Shown: positions 33,984 to 43,747, counted from the stretch's first letter. The stretch: 64,000 nucleotides of DNA from Bradyrhizobium sp. S69 (GCF_009766005.1 NZ_LMUK01000042.1:340588-404587), one strand, 5' to 3'. Made by a program: numbers and translations. The notes: generated from the letters alone by a model not told the origin.

Positions 33984-35072
33984 CTATCCCATCAGTTTTA
34001 TCAGGCCGAGGCTGAAGCTGGCGATGAACAGGAAGGCAAGCGCGCCAAGCAAAGCGGGGCGAAAGCCCTTGGCCGCGAGTTTGCGGATATCGGTTTCCAG
34101 GCCCATCGCCGCCAGCGCGACCGACAGCAGGAACGTGGTGACGGCCACGATCCAGACCTTGGCCTCAGTGGGGATCGAGACCACGCTGTTGACGCCGACC
34201 AGGGCGACGAAGCCCAGCACGAACCACGGCATCGGCGGGCGAGCGGAAGTTGTCTCGGCGCCAGAGTTGGTCTTGCGCGCGGTGCGGTTCGCCATCAATC
34301 CGAGCGCGATCACCATCGGGGCCAACAGCATGACGCGGGACAATTTGGCGATGGTGCCGAACTCGCCGGCCTTCTGGCCGTCCTGGAACGAGGCCGCGAC
34401 GACCTGCGCGATTTCGTGGATCGACGCGCCGCTCCAGAGCCCGAAGGCGTGCGGATCAAGCCGCAGCAATCCCGGCAGCAGCGGATAGGCAAACATTGCG
34501 ACCGAGCCGAACACGGTGACGCAGGCGACCGCGTAGGCGACGTCCTCGTCATGCGCGTTGGTGACGGTGTTGGTGGCAATCACCGCCGAGGCGCCGCAGA
34601 TCGAGGTGCCGGCCGCGATCAGTTGCGCCAGCTTGCGATCGACGCCCAACACGCGTCCCATCCACACCGTGAAGGCAAACGTCGCCACCAGCGTCGCTGC
34701 GATGATCCCGATGCCGCGGCCGCCGACCTCGATCACCTGAACGATCGTCAATTGCAGGCCGAGCAGGATGATGGCGATGCGCAGCAGCCGGCGCATGCTG
34801 AAAGTCACGCCCTGTTTCGCCCAGGCCGGCGTGCCGACCAGATTATGAAACGCGATCCCGATCACGATGGCGAGGATCATCGGGCTGAACGTCGTCATCC
34901 CCGGCAGGTGCCTGACGGCATAGGCGGCGGCGGCGACCATGGCAGCGAGAAACAGGCCCGGCCAGATGCCGTTGGCGTGCAGGCCCGACCAGTTGATAGC
35001 CTGGGCGGGAAGCGCGCGAACGGCGCGCCGGCGTGGTGTTTTGCTGGTGTCGGCATTCGATATCGCGGTCAT
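33984..35072 (-). CDS. YeiH/UPF0324-family putative sulfate or sulfonate exporter
   Basis: A 362-residue integral membrane protein with about ten to eleven helices and the family motifs FSPMILAIVIGIAFHNLVGT, AGTSICGASAVIATN and SGASIHEIAQVVAA. Start at ATG 35072 has AGGGAG upstream. The family is annotated as putative sulfate exporters, and some members are induced by taurine or sulfonate metabolism. No sulfonate genes are adjacent, so the substrate is open. Confidence 0.85.
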   Translation of the reverse strand: MTAISNADTSKTPRRRAVRALPAQAINWSGLHANGIWPGLFLAAMVAAAAYAVRHLPGMTTFSPMILAIVIGIAFHNLVGTPAWAKQGVTFSMRRLLRIAIILLGLQLTIVQVIEVGGRGIGIIAATLVATFAFTVWMGRVLGVDRKLAQLIAAGTSICGASAVIATNTVTNAHDEDVAYAVACVTVFGSVAMFAYPLLPGLLRLDPHAFGLWSGASIHEIAQVVAASFQDGQKAGEFGTIAKLSRVMLLAPMVIALGLMANRTARKTNSGAETTSARPPMPWFVLGFVALVGVNSVVSIPTEAKVWIVAVTTFLLSVALAAMGLETDIRKLAAKGFRPALLGALAFLFIASFSLGLIKLMG

Positions 35073-35151
35073 GGGTTGGCTCCCTGAAACGGTCCAACCC
35101 ACTATCGGGCGTCGCATTCAATCAATCCAACAGATTATAAATGTAAAATCA

Positions 35152-35166
35152 ATCGATTTTATAGAT
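35152..35166. promoter_or_regulatory. Possible LysR-type binding element (ATCGATTTTATAGAT)
   Basis: An inverted repeat with ATC-N9-GAT ends and matching inner AT positions, of the size of LTTR recognition boxes. It lies in an AT-rich stretch 80 bp upstream of the yeiH start. The assignment is by position only. Confidence 0.4.
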
Positions 35167-35367
35167 CAATTGGCGCGACTCGACTGGACGCCCGCCCAAT
35201 GCCTATCATCGACGGGAACATGGATCGATAGAGAAGGGATCATTGCCGAGCTGTGCCTGGCTGCGCCAAGCGGGTGGCGTGATCAGCGCCCGGAAGAAAT
35301 TTTCGGTTGACGTTTCTCGTTGAAAGGTGTGGTTCGGGCTATCGGTGCCTCTGGAGTTGTTTGTCGC

Positions 35368-36465
35368 ATGTCGCAGACTGATTCACCCGCAGCGAGCATT
35401 CCCCGTTCGACGTCGCACGGCACGTTGCGCCGTCTGGCGATCCCGCTGATCGCGGCGGTGGCCGCTTTGGCTTTTGTCGCACTGGCCACGTTGCGTTGGG
35501 ACGCCTGGGTCGGCAGCGCCGCGGTGCAGACCACCAACGATGCCTATGTTCGTGCCGAGACGACCCAGCTCTCCAGCCGCGTTGCCGGCGAGGTGCTCGT
35601 CGTCGCGTTCAGGGACTTCCAGCGCGTCAAGGCCGGCGATCTCTTGATCCAGATTGATCCGGCCGACTACGAAGCGCAGGTCGCGCAGGCGGAAGCCGGC
35701 GTGGAAGGCGCGAAGGCGGCACTCGATAATCTCAACAATCAGGTTGAGCTGCAATACGCCACGATTGCGCAGGCCGAGGCGCAGCAATTGTCCGCGGAAG
35801 CCATTCAGGTCGAGGCGCAACAGGAGCAGGAGCGCCAGAAAACCTTGACGCAGACGGAGGCCGGCACCCGGCAGAAACTGGAACAGGCCGTTGCCGAGCT
35901 TGCCAAGGCGCAGGCTGATGTTCACGCGAACCGGGCATTGATCGCAGCCCAGCGCCACCAATTGGAAGTTCTTGGCGGAACCAAGAAGCAGCGCGGCGCT
36001 GATGTGCTGGGCGCGCAGGCAACGCTTGCCGCCGCCAAGTTGCGGCTTGGCTACACCAAGATCGTGGCGCCGTTCGACGGCGTGGTCGGTGAGCGCGAGG
36101 TGCAGCCGGGCGATTACGTCAACATCGGCAGCAACCTCGTCAACGTCGTGCCGCTGCCGGACGTTTATCTGATCGCCAACTACAAAGAGACCCAGCTCAC
36201 CCGGGTCAAGCCTGGCCAGCCCGTCGAAATCACGATCGACAGTTTCCCCGATGAAACGCTGCATGGCCGGGTCGAGCGCATTTCGCCGGCCAGCGGATCG
36301 CAATTCGCGTTGCTGCCGCCCGATAATGCCACCGGTAACTTTACCAAGGTCGTTCAGCGCATTCCGATCCGGATCGCGCTCGACAAGGGGCAGCCCTTGA
36401 TCGACCGGCTGCTGCCGGGCATGTCGGCGGTGACCCGTATCCACGTCGAGGATGGCGCGCGATAG
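35368..36465 (+). CDS. HlyD/EmrA-type membrane fusion protein
   Basis: A 365-residue periplasmic adaptor. It has one N-terminal anchor helix (about 24-42), a lipoyl-like half (SSRVAGEVLVVAFRDFQRVK), a long Gln/Ala/Glu-rich coiled coil (about 105-215), the second lipoyl half (IVAPFDGVVGEREVQPGDYV) and a beta-barrel. It links an inner-membrane pump to an outer-membrane channel. The MFS gene follows after 19 bp, so the two form an EmrAB-like pair. No TolC-like gene is present here. Confidence 0.9.
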   Translation: MSQTDSPAASIPRSTSHGTLRRLAIPLIAAVAALAFVALATLRWDAWVGSAAVQTTNDAYVRAETTQLSSRVAGEVLVVAFRDFQRVKAGDLLIQIDPADYEAQVAQAEAGVEGAKAALDNLNNQVELQYATIAQAEAQQLSAEAIQVEAQQEQERQKTLTQTEAGTRQKLEQAVAELAKAQADVHANRALIAAQRHQLEVLGGTKKQRGADVLGAQATLAAAKLRLGYTKIVAPFDGVVGEREVQPGDYVNIGSNLVNVVPLPDVYLIANYKETQLTRVKPGQPVEITIDSFPDETLHGRVERISPASGSQFALLPPDNATGNFTKVVQRIPIRIALDKGQPLIDRLLPGMSAVTRIHVEDGAR

Positions 36466-36484
36466 AGCTGGATAGCTAACGAAA

Positions 36485-38062
36485 ATGCCGGAAGCCAAGC
36501 ACATCCAGGCCGGACCGGTATCCACCGGCACAGCATCGCACCGGCCGATCTTTGCGGTCGGCGCGGTGCTGCTCGGCGCGTTCCTGGCTAATTTCGATAG
36601 TCGCCTGTTCACGATCGGACTGCCGGATCTGAAGGGTGCGTTCGGCCTGAGCTTCGATGAGGGGGCCTGGCTCAGCACGGCCGCGACCGCCTCGCAAATC
36701 GCAATCGCGCCGGCGGTGGCGTGGCTTGCGACCGCGTTCGGGTTGCGCCGCGTGCTCGCCATTCCCAGCCTGGTCTATGCGCTGGTCTCGCTGGCGATCC
36801 CGCTGGTGCGTGATTTCAACGTGCTGATGGTCCTCACCGTCATTCACGGCCTGCTGCTCGGCACCTTCGTTCCGGCGACGTTGATGATCATCTTGCGTAA
36901 TCTGCCGACGCGCTGGTGGCTTCCGGCGGTCGCGCTGTATTCGATCCGGGTCGGCGTTTCGCTGAATGTGGGTATTTCGGTTGTCGGCTTCTATGTCGAC
37001 CATGGGGCATGGCAGTGGCTGTTCTGGCAGGACATCATCATCGCTCCACTGCTGGGCCTGTTCGTCTATCTGGGAACGCCGCATGAGAAGGTGAACTCCG
37101 AAGTGCTGGTGGATGCCGACTGGGGCGGCATGCTGTTGCTCGGTCTCGGATTGGCGATGATCTACGCGGGCCTCGATCAGGCCAACCGGCTGAACTGGTT
37201 CGAGTCCGGCACTATCGTGGCGCTGCTTTCGGCCGGCGGTTTGCTGACGCTGGGTTTCTTCATCAACGAGACCATCGTGCGCCGGCCGTGGGCGCACACC
37301 AACGTGCTGTTCTCGCGCAATGCCGGCCTCGCCATGGTCGTGATCGTGCTCTACGCGCTGACCAGCCTTTCGAATTCCTCGCTGGCGCCGAATTTCCTGG
37401 TCGCCATCGACCAGTTACGGCCGGAGCAGACCGGCCCGCTGTTCCTGAACTATGCGATCCTGCCGATGCTGGTGCTGCTGCCGCTCTCGATATGGCTGAT
37501 GCGGCGCTTCGACGCGCGGGCGGTGATGGTGATCGGTTTGGCCGCGTTCGGGGTGGCTAGTCTGCTGGGTACGCAGCTCACGCATGATTGGTCGCTCGGG
37601 GATTTCATCCCGATGGTGCTGTTGCAGTCGGTGGGGCAGACGTTCACGTTGACACCGATCGTGGTGTTGGCGCTGTCCAATGCCGACCCTGCGCGCGCAA
37701 CGGCGTTCGCGGCCTACATCCAGGTGATGCGGCTCGGGGGCGCCGAAATCGGCATCTCGCTGATGGCGACCTGGCTGCGGGTCCGCGAGCAGGTTCATTC
37801 AAATTTTCTCGGCCAGCACATCGTCAACGGTAGTGCCGACGTCAACCACATGCTGGCGAAACTGTCGCAGCATTTTGCCGGCGCCGGCAGTGGCGTCGCG
37901 CCGGCGCGGGCGCTCGATCTGCTCTCCACGCTGGTGCAGCGCGAGGCCAATACGCTGGCCTATATCGACGGCTTCTGGCTCACCGTCTGGTTCGCCATCG
38001 CAGCCCTCGCGCTGGTCGCCCTGATCGGCCCATCGCCAAAGGGCCCGCTATCGCCGCATTAG
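36485..38062 (+). CDS. DHA2/EmrB-type MFS drug efflux transporter
   Basis: A 525-residue MFS protein with 14 predicted helices, matching the DHA2 drug:proton antiporter group that pairs with HlyD adaptors. Visible landmarks are LANFDSRLFTIGLPDLKGAFGLS in the first helix and loop and the extended periplasmic stretch near residue 430-470. It probably expels hydrophobic compounds. It ends 5 bp from the stop of the convergent pncB. Confidence 0.88.
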   Translation: MPEAKHIQAGPVSTGTASHRPIFAVGAVLLGAFLANFDSRLFTIGLPDLKGAFGLSFDEGAWLSTAATASQIAIAPAVAWLATAFGLRRVLAIPSLVYALVSLAIPLVRDFNVLMVLTVIHGLLLGTFVPATLMIILRNLPTRWWLPAVALYSIRVGVSLNVGISVVGFYVDHGAWQWLFWQDIIIAPLLGLFVYLGTPHEKVNSEVLVDADWGGMLLLGLGLAMIYAGLDQANRLNWFESGTIVALLSAGGLLTLGFFINETIVRRPWAHTNVLFSRNAGLAMVVIVLYALTSLSNSSLAPNFLVAIDQLRPEQTGPLFLNYAILPMLVLLPLSIWLMRRFDARAVMVIGLAAFGVASLLGTQLTHDWSLGDFIPMVLLQSVGQTFTLTPIVVLALSNADPARATAFAAYIQVMRLGGAEIGISLMATWLRVREQVHSNFLGQHIVNGSADVNHMLAKLSQHFAGAGSGVAPARALDLLSTLVQREANTLAYIDGFWLTVWFAIAALALVALIGPSPKGPLSPH

Positions 38063-38067
38063 AAGGG

Positions 38068-39372
38068 TTAAACGTGCACCGGCGTGCGAACGCGGCCGGC
38101 GTTGCCGAAGATGCGCAGATAACGCTCGACCTCGGCCGGACTGCCGGTGGCTTTTTCCGGGTTGTCCGAGAGCTTGACGGCCGGCCGGCCGTCGACCGAC
38201 GTGACCTTGCACACGATCGAGATCGGATCGAGGTCGGCAGAGCCGTCCGGCGCGCAGCCGACAAAATCATTGGTCAGGTTGGTGCCCCAGCCGAAGCTGA
38301 CGCGGACCCGGCCGGCAAAATGCTGGTAGGTTTCTTCGATCGAGTCGGCATCCATCCCGTCGGAAAATACCAGAAGTTTTTCCTTGGGGTCTTTACCCTT
38401 CTGCTTCCACCATTTGATGATCTCTTCGCCGGCGGCGATCGGCGGCGCGCTGTCGGGGCGAAAGCCGGTCCAGTCCGCCACCCATTCCGGCGCGTCGCGT
38501 AGGAACGATGTGGTACCGAACGCGTCGGGCAGCGCGATCAGAAGATTGCCGCCATAGGTGTGGCGCCATTGGTCCAGGATACGATATGGCGCATGGCGCA
38601 ATTCTTCATCGTCGTTGGCCAGTGCGGCCGCCACCATCGGCAATTCATGCGCATTGGTGCCGATCGCTTCGAGGTCGTTGTCCATCGCCAGCAGGACGTT
38701 GGAGGTGCCGGTAAAGGAGGCTCCAAGACCTTCCTTCACTGCCTCGACGCACCAGCGCTGCCACAGGAATCCATGACGACGACGGGTGCCGAAATCGGAC
38801 AGCCGCAGGCCGTCGAGTTTGCGCAAGCGCTCGACCTTGGTCCAGAGCTTTGCTTTGGCGCGGGCGTAGAGCACGTCGAGTTCGAAGCGGCCCTGGCCCT
38901 TGGTGACGCGACGCGAGCGCAGTTCGTTGAGGATCGCGAGCGCCGGGATTTCCCACATCGTGGTGTGGGTCCAGGGCCCGTGAAAATGCAACTCATACTG
39001 GCCGTCGACCTTGTGCAGTTCGTACTCGGGAAGTCGGAAGGTCGCGAGCCAGTTGATGAACTCAGGCGAGAACATCTGGGTCTTGCCGTAGAACGTATTG
39101 CCGGCCAGCCAAATCAGCTCCTTCTTGCTGAAACGGACGGTGCGGGCGTGGTCGAGCTGGGCGCGGAGTTCGCCTTCGTCGATCACCTCGGCGAGCCGGA
39201 CATGCTTGCTGCGGTTGATCACCGAAAAGGTGGTGCGCGTGTCCGGGTAGAACTCCCGGATCATTTGCAGCATCAAGAGCTTGTAGAAATCGGTATCGAG
39301 CAGGCTGCGCACGATGGGATCGAGCCGAAAGCCATGATTATAGGTGCGCGTGGCGATATCTGTGACTGTCAT
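38068..39372 (-). CDS. pncB: Nicotinate phosphoribosyltransferase
   Basis: A 434-residue enzyme making nicotinate mononucleotide from nicotinate and PRPP with ATP hydrolysis, the NAD salvage step. The family pattern is visible: LLDTDFYKLLMLQMIREFYP, SDFGTRRRHGFLWQ with the substrate-binding Arg, GTSNVLLAMD, and VFSDGMDADSI near the PRPP site. Start at ATG 39372; the frame to 39414 adds a hydrophobic-looking but unsupported leader. It lies on the same strand 99 bp downstream of the nicotinate hydroxylase genes, at a junction between salvage and breakdown of nicotinate. Confidence 0.93.
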   Translation of the reverse strand: MTVTDIATRTYNHGFRLDPIVRSLLDTDFYKLLMLQMIREFYPDTRTTFSVINRSKHVRLAEVIDEGELRAQLDHARTVRFSKKELIWLAGNTFYGKTQMFSPEFINWLATFRLPEYELHKVDGQYELHFHGPWTHTTMWEIPALAILNELRSRRVTKGQGRFELDVLYARAKAKLWTKVERLRKLDGLRLSDFGTRRRHGFLWQRWCVEAVKEGLGASFTGTSNVLLAMDNDLEAIGTNAHELPMVAAALANDDEELRHAPYRILDQWRHTYGGNLLIALPDAFGTTSFLRDAPEWVADWTGFRPDSAPPIAAGEEIIKWWKQKGKDPKEKLLVFSDGMDADSIEETYQHFAGRVRVSFGWGTNLTNDFVGCAPDGSADLDPISIVCKVTSVDGRPAVKLSDNPEKATGSPAEVERYLRIFGNAGRVRTPVHV

Positions 39373-39471
39373 GGGCCAACCGTAACCTGCCGAAAAGCTT
39401 GCAGCTAGAGCCATTTCGGCCGGGCGCCATGAGAAAAGGATGAGAAAAATAGGCGAAAAATACCAGCAAGA

Positions 39472-42400
39472 TCAGTGCGTCGGGCCCGACCTGGCGCGGC
39501 CGACCGCCGCTGCAACGCCACTCCAGGGCGGTTTGCCGGGGGCGAATTGCTGCCGCAGGTACGACACCAGCCCGGCGACCTGGTCGTCGTCCATGCTGTC
39601 CTTGAAGGCAGGCATGTAGCCGAGATCGCTGGAAACCGGCGCGGCAATCCCATGCAGGATGACTTGAATCAAATTATCGGGCACCGCGCTATGCAGATTG
39701 CTGTTGAGCGCCAGCGACGGCCGGCTGCCGAACAGCGGCGCGCCGCCGACCTCATGGCAAACCGCGCAGGCGCCCTGATAGATCCGGGCGCCGGCGGAGG
39801 CCGCCGCCGAAGCCCGGGTGCCGGTCGACGCCTCGAACTGGGCGGCGAGTGCTTCCTGCACCGGTCGATCGATCGGCGCCTCGTTGAACGATCCGAGATA
39901 GACCGCCATGGCGCGAATATCCTGGTCGGGCAACGCGGCGAGTTCTTTCACGACCGGCGCCATCGGCCCGGCAGCGACGCCGTGGAAACGGGATTCGCCG
40001 GAACGCAGATAGACAAACAGCTCATTCTCGCTCCAGGGGATCGGGGCGTGCGACAGCGACGTCAGCGGCGGCGCTTCCCAGCCCTCGGCAAAACCACCGG
40101 CGAGATAAGCGTCGGCCTTTTCCGCGCCGAGCGCGTTGCGCGGCGAATGGCACGCGCTGCAATGGCCGAGGCCTTCGACCAGATAGGCGCCGCGATTCCA
40201 CATCTCTGATTTGGTCGGGTCGGCCTGGAACGCTTCCGGCTGGTGAAACAGCGCGTTCCATCCGGCCAGCAGCGGGCGCAGGTTGAACGGAAACGCTAGC
40301 TTAGTCGTGGGCTGCTCGGCACGCACCGGCGCCTGCGCCATCAAATAAGCATAGAGCGCTTGCAGGTCTGCATCCGTCGTCTTGGCAAAATGCGAATAGG
40401 GGAACGCGGGATAGAGATGCCGGCCGTCGCGATGAATGCCTTGGCGCATCGCGCGTTCGAAGGCAGGGTAGGACCACGCGCCGATCCCGGTCTCGACGTC
40501 GGGTGTGATGTTGGTGCTGTAGATGATGCCAAACGGCGTATCGAGCGCAAGGCCGCCGGTATTGACGATGCCATGGGTGTTGGTGTGGCAGACTGCGCAG
40601 TCGCCGAGCGCGGCCAGTTGCCGGCCGCGCGCGATGGTCTCAGCCGAATAGACCGACGGATCCGGCCGGGCGATCGGCGCGATCCCGCGCCACGGCAGCA
40701 CCGCGGCGCCGATGCCGACCACCGCGGCGCATAACGTTGCGAGGCCGGCGACCACGCCGCGCCGGGCGGTAAAAGGCTTTCGCCATGTGTCGGACGGGAC
40801 AGGCGAGGGCGGCGGTGCGGGAAGTGCTGTCGCGATCGGCGCTTGCTCGCCGCGCAATCCCTTCAGGATACGCTCCGGCGTGAACGGCAGTTCGCGAAAG
40901 CGCACGCCGGTCGCGTCATAGATCGCGTTGGCGATCGCCGCGGCGCTTGGGACCGACGCGGACTCGCCGACCCCAAGCGGCGGCTGGTCCGGGCGCGGCA
41001 ACAGCAACACGTCGATTTTGGGCAGGTCCGGAAATTTGATGATGGGGTAGGCGCCCCATTCGCGGCTCGTCACTGAATTGCGATCGAACGTGACTTCTTC
41101 CATCAGCGCGCGGCTGGTCGACTGGACGATGTTGCCGTGGATCTGATGGCGGACGCCATCCGGATTGATCATCAGGCCGGAATCCTGTCCGGCCACCACG
41201 CGCGTCACGCTGACCTCGCCGGTCGCCTTGTTGACCGCGACGTCGGCGATCCAGGCCGACCATGCGGCGCCGTAGCCGGGGAATTTGCTGTGCACGTAAA
41301 GCGCATAGGCAAAACCGCGCCCGCGCACGATATCGCCTTCGGCGACCGGCGCCTGCCATATTGGACGTGGCGTCCATTCCGCGCGCTCGGCAACCGCCTT
41401 GACGAGATCGACCGCGCGCGGATCCCTCAGGTAACGCAGGCGATATTCGATCGGGTCGACGCCGGCTTCGGTGGCGAGTTCGTCGATGTAGGATTCATGG
41501 GCAAAGGTGTTCGGCAGCGCCGATACGCCACGCAGCCAGGACGCGCGCACGATCGGCGGCATGTCGTGCGCCACCACGCGCAGGTGCTCGTAATCGTAAG
41601 GCGGGATCGCGGTGCGGTCGCCCATCTCGAGCACCGCCGCGACCGGGGCGATCTTTCCGGTCAGCAGCAGCGCCAAGGTCGGCGCGCCGTTCGAGGGATA
41701 GCGGGTGGCAAAATCATAGCCGGCAACGCTGCCGTCGGCGGTCAGGCCGCCTTTGACGTCCATCAATTGCCCGGTGCCTTTCGGCTCCCAGGCGTGCTCT
41801 TGTTCGCGGGTCAATTGCACCCGGACCGGACGGCCGACCGCGCGCGACAGCAACAGCGCATCGGCGGTGACGTCATCGGCGCAATTGCGGCCGTAGCAGC
41901 CGGCCGCTTCCATCCGGATCACTTCGATGCCGGCTTCCGGCAGTTCCGCCAGCAAGGCAAGGTCGGCGCGCAGCACATGAGGGTTTTGCGTGCCCGACCA
42001 CACCCGGATATGGCCGTCCCGAACATCCGCTACGGCGCAGGACGGACCGATCGACCCGTGCATCTGGTAGGGCCAGACGTAGGTGCGATTGATCGGTGTG
42101 GCGGCTTGTGCGAGAGCGGTGTCGACGTCGCCTTTGTCGATCAGCGTCCGCGGCGTCGATGGGTTGGCGCGTAATGCGGTTTCGACGTCCTTCAGGTCGG
42201 GCAGCGTCGGCGTCGGCTTCCAATCGACCTTGAGCAGGGCTGCCGCCTTGATCGCGTTCTCCTCGCGCTCGGCAACGATACCGACGAAGTCGCCGATCTG
42301 CACCACGGCGATCAGCCCCGGAATATCCCGTACCGAAGCCTCGTCGATCGCGACAAAACTGGTGCCGACGAATGGCCCCGCATCGACGCCAGCGTAGGGC

Positions 42401-43032
42401 GGACGGACGACGCGGCCGTGCAGCATGCCGGGCAGGCGTACATCATGGACATAGACCAGTTCACCGGTCGCCTTCGCGGGAAGATCGACGCGCGGCACTG
42501 ACTGCCCGACGATGGTGTAGGCGCCGACGTCTTTCACCACGACATCGTTGGATAGTTCGAGACGGACGGTCTCGCCGGCGATCAGCTCGCCGTAGCTGAT
42601 GCTTCGGTTGTGGCCGCGGATCAGGCCATCCTCGATCGCAAGATCGCTCTCGGGCAATTCCAGCCGTTCGGCCGCGCGTGCAAGCAGGAACAGCCGCGCC
42701 TGGGCCGCGGCCTTGCGCAACGGCACCGCCGTGATCTGGATGGTTTCGCTGGCGATGGTCGCGCCCTGATTGGGAACGCGGGTGGTGTCGCCGAGCACGA
42801 CGACGACGCGCGCAAAGGACACGTCGAGTTCTTCGGCGACGATCTGGCCAAGCGCGGTCCTGATCCCGGTTCCGAGATCGACATGGCCATTATAGGCGGT
42901 GACCGCGCCGTCGGCCGTGATCTTGACGAAGGTCTCAAAGCCTCCGGTCGCGGACGCGGAGGGCCGCACCACCGACAATGATCCCGGGGGTGTCGCGCGC
43001 CGCGGCTGTTCGGATAGTTCGGGTGTCGTCAT
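39472..43032 (-). CDS. nicB: Nicotinate hydroxylase large subunit: molybdopterin domain fused to three cytochrome c domains
   Basis: 1186 residues, almost the same length as Pseudomonas putida NicB. Residues about 20-740 form the xanthine-dehydrogenase-type molybdopterin domain, ending in GVGESASVPSAAAIANAIYD with the catalytic-type Glu. A membrane anchor follows (about 775-795, VVAGLATLCAAVVGIGAAVL). Three heme c motifs follow: C812-AVC-H816, C958-SAC-H962 and C1089-AVC-H1093. It hydroxylates nicotinate at C6 with water and passes electrons through NicA Fe-S clusters to the hemes and the respiratory chain. The start overlaps the nicA stop (ATGA). Close relatives act on isoquinoline or aldehydes; context favours nicotinate. 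Confidence 0.87.
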   Translation of the reverse strand: MTTPELSEQPRRATPPGSLSVVRPSASATGGFETFVKITADGAVTAYNGHVDLGTGIRTALGQIVAEELDVSFARVVVVLGDTTRVPNQGATIASETIQITAVPLRKAAAQARLFLLARAAERLELPESDLAIEDGLIRGHNRSISYGELIAGETVRLELSNDVVVKDVGAYTIVGQSVPRVDLPAKATGELVYVHDVRLPGMLHGRVVRPPYAGVDAGPFVGTSFVAIDEASVRDIPGLIAVVQIGDFVGIVAEREENAIKAAALLKVDWKPTPTLPDLKDVETALRANPSTPRTLIDKGDVDTALAQAATPINRTYVWPYQMHGSIGPSCAVADVRDGHIRVWSGTQNPHVLRADLALLAELPEAGIEVIRMEAAGCYGRNCADDVTADALLLSRAVGRPVRVQLTREQEHAWEPKGTGQLMDVKGGLTADGSVAGYDFATRYPSNGAPTLALLLTGKIAPVAAVLEMGDRTAIPPYDYEHLRVVAHDMPPIVRASWLRGVSALPNTFAHESYIDELATEAGVDPIEYRLRYLRDPRAVDLVKAVAERAEWTPRPIWQAPVAEGDIVRGRGFAYALYVHSKFPGYGAAWSAWIADVAVNKATGEVSVTRVVAGQDSGLMINPDGVRHQIHGNIVQSTSRALMEEVTFDRNSVTSREWGAYPIIKFPDLPKIDVLLLPRPDQPPLGVGESASVPSAAAIANAIYDATGVRFRELPFTPERILKGLRGEQAPIATALPAPPPSPVPSDTWRKPFTARRGVVAGLATLCAAVVGIGAAVLPWRGIAPIARPDPSVYSAETIARGRQLAALGDCAVCHTNTHGIVNTGGLALDTPFGIIYSTNITPDVETGIGAWSYPAFERAMRQGIHRDGRHLYPAFPYSHFAKTTDADLQALYAYLMAQAPVRAEQPTTKLAFPFNLRPLLAGWNALFHQPEAFQADPTKSEMWNRGAYLVEGLGHCSACHSPRNALGAEKADAYLAGGFAEGWEAPPLTSLSHAPIPWSENELFVYLRSGESRFHGVAAGPMAPVVKELAALPDQDIRAMAVYLGSFNEAPIDRPVQEALAAQFEASTGTRASAAASAGARIYQGACAVCHEVGGAPLFGSRPSLALNSNLHSAVPDNLIQVILHGIAAPVSSDLGYMPAFKDSMDDDQVAGLVSYLRQQFAPGKPPWSGVAAAVGRARSGPTH

Positions 43033-43514
43033 CAGCCTTGCGCCTCAACGGCGCGGCCCGCGGCCCGCATCGCCGCGCGCATGATCTCAATATGCGCGCC
43101 GCACCGGCATAGATTATGGCGCAACGCTTCCAGCACCTCGGCTTCGGAAGGCTGAGGGATCCGATTGAGCAACGCCTTGGTGCTCATGATCATGCCGTTG
43201 AGACAGTAGCCGCATTGCGCCCCTTGTTCCCTGATGAAGGCATCCTGCACGGGATCGGGATGCTCGCGGCTGCCGAGGCCTTCGAGCGTCAGCACGTCGC
43301 GGCCGACGCAGCCTTCGATCGGGATCACGCACGAGCGCGCCGCGATGCCGTCGATCAGCACCGTGCAAGCGCCGCATTCGCCGAGGCCGCAGCCATATTT
43401 AGGTCCGTTCAATCTTAGATCATTGCGCAATACATAAAGCAGCGCCGTATCGGGAGCGGCGTCGACATCGTGGATGCCGCCGTTGACGGTCAGGCGGGTT
43501 ATGGTCTGCGTCAT
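43032..43514 (-). CDS. nicA: Nicotinate hydroxylase small [2Fe-2S] subunit
   Basis: 160 residues with two [2Fe-2S] clusters. The plant-type ligands are C42, C47, C50 and C62 (GCGLGECGAC). The helical-domain ligands are C101, C104, C136 and C138 (CGYC, CRC). Both are the standard arrangement of xanthine-oxidase-family small subunits. Start at ATG 43514 has GAGGAG upstream; the frame to 43658 is an unlikely extension crossing the operator. It is the first gene of nicAB, and the palindrome at 43580-43595 is 66 bp upstream. Confidence 0.88.
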   Translation of the reverse strand: MTQTITRLTVNGGIHDVDAAPDTALLYVLRNDLRLNGPKYGCGLGECGACTVLIDGIAARSCVIPIEGCVGRDVLTLEGLGSREHPDPVQDAFIREQGAQCGYCLNGMIMSTKALLNRIPQPSEAEVLEALRHNLCRCGAHIEIMRAAMRAAGRAVEAQG

Positions 43515-43579
43515 GCTCCTCGTCCCGACGGGCTTGGTTGCGCTGCAAAAAAGCGGTGCCAAACCGCTTGCGAAGATAC

Positions 43580-43595
43580 CGTTTGCATACAAACG
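43580..43595. promoter_or_regulatory. Nicotinate-regulon palindrome 1 (CGTTTGCATACAAACG)
   Basis: Perfect arms CGTTTG and CAAACG around CATA. It lies 66 bp upstream of nicA on the nicAB side of the divergent region. Confidence 0.75.
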
Positions 43596-43702
43596 CGCAA
43601 CCGGCGGGCTGTTGCGGTGCAATCCGTTGCCCGGTTTATGAACAATGGCGGCAGGCAATTGAGTTTTTATTCGGCAGACGTGGCGCTGGATCGAAAGGAA
43701 GC

Positions 43703-43731
43703 TTGACAGGTCCAGGCTCCACGCGCAACAT
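43703..43731 (+). promoter_or_regulatory. Possible sigma-70 promoter of the hydroxynicotinate reductase operon
   Basis: TTGACA (43703-43708), 17 bases, then CAACAT (43726-43731). The palindrome 43732-43747 directly follows the -10, a position where a repressor would block initiation. The -10 match is weak. Confidence 0.4.
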
Positions 43732-43747
43732 CGTTCGTATACAAATG
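43732..43747. promoter_or_regulatory. Nicotinate-regulon palindrome 2 (CGTTCGTATACAAATG)
   Basis: Core TCGTATACAAA. Arms CGTTCG and CAAATG pair with two mismatches. It lies 107 bp before the reductase gene and shares the TATAC centre and CAAA half with the other three sites. Confidence 0.7.

Noticed and set aside
39472..43514. Aldehyde or isoquinoline oxidoreductase assignment for the molybdoenzyme
   Set aside because: The family cannot be separated by eye, but the 1186-residue length with three heme c motifs, and the neighbours pncB, hydroxynicotinate reductase and enamidase, favour nicotinate.
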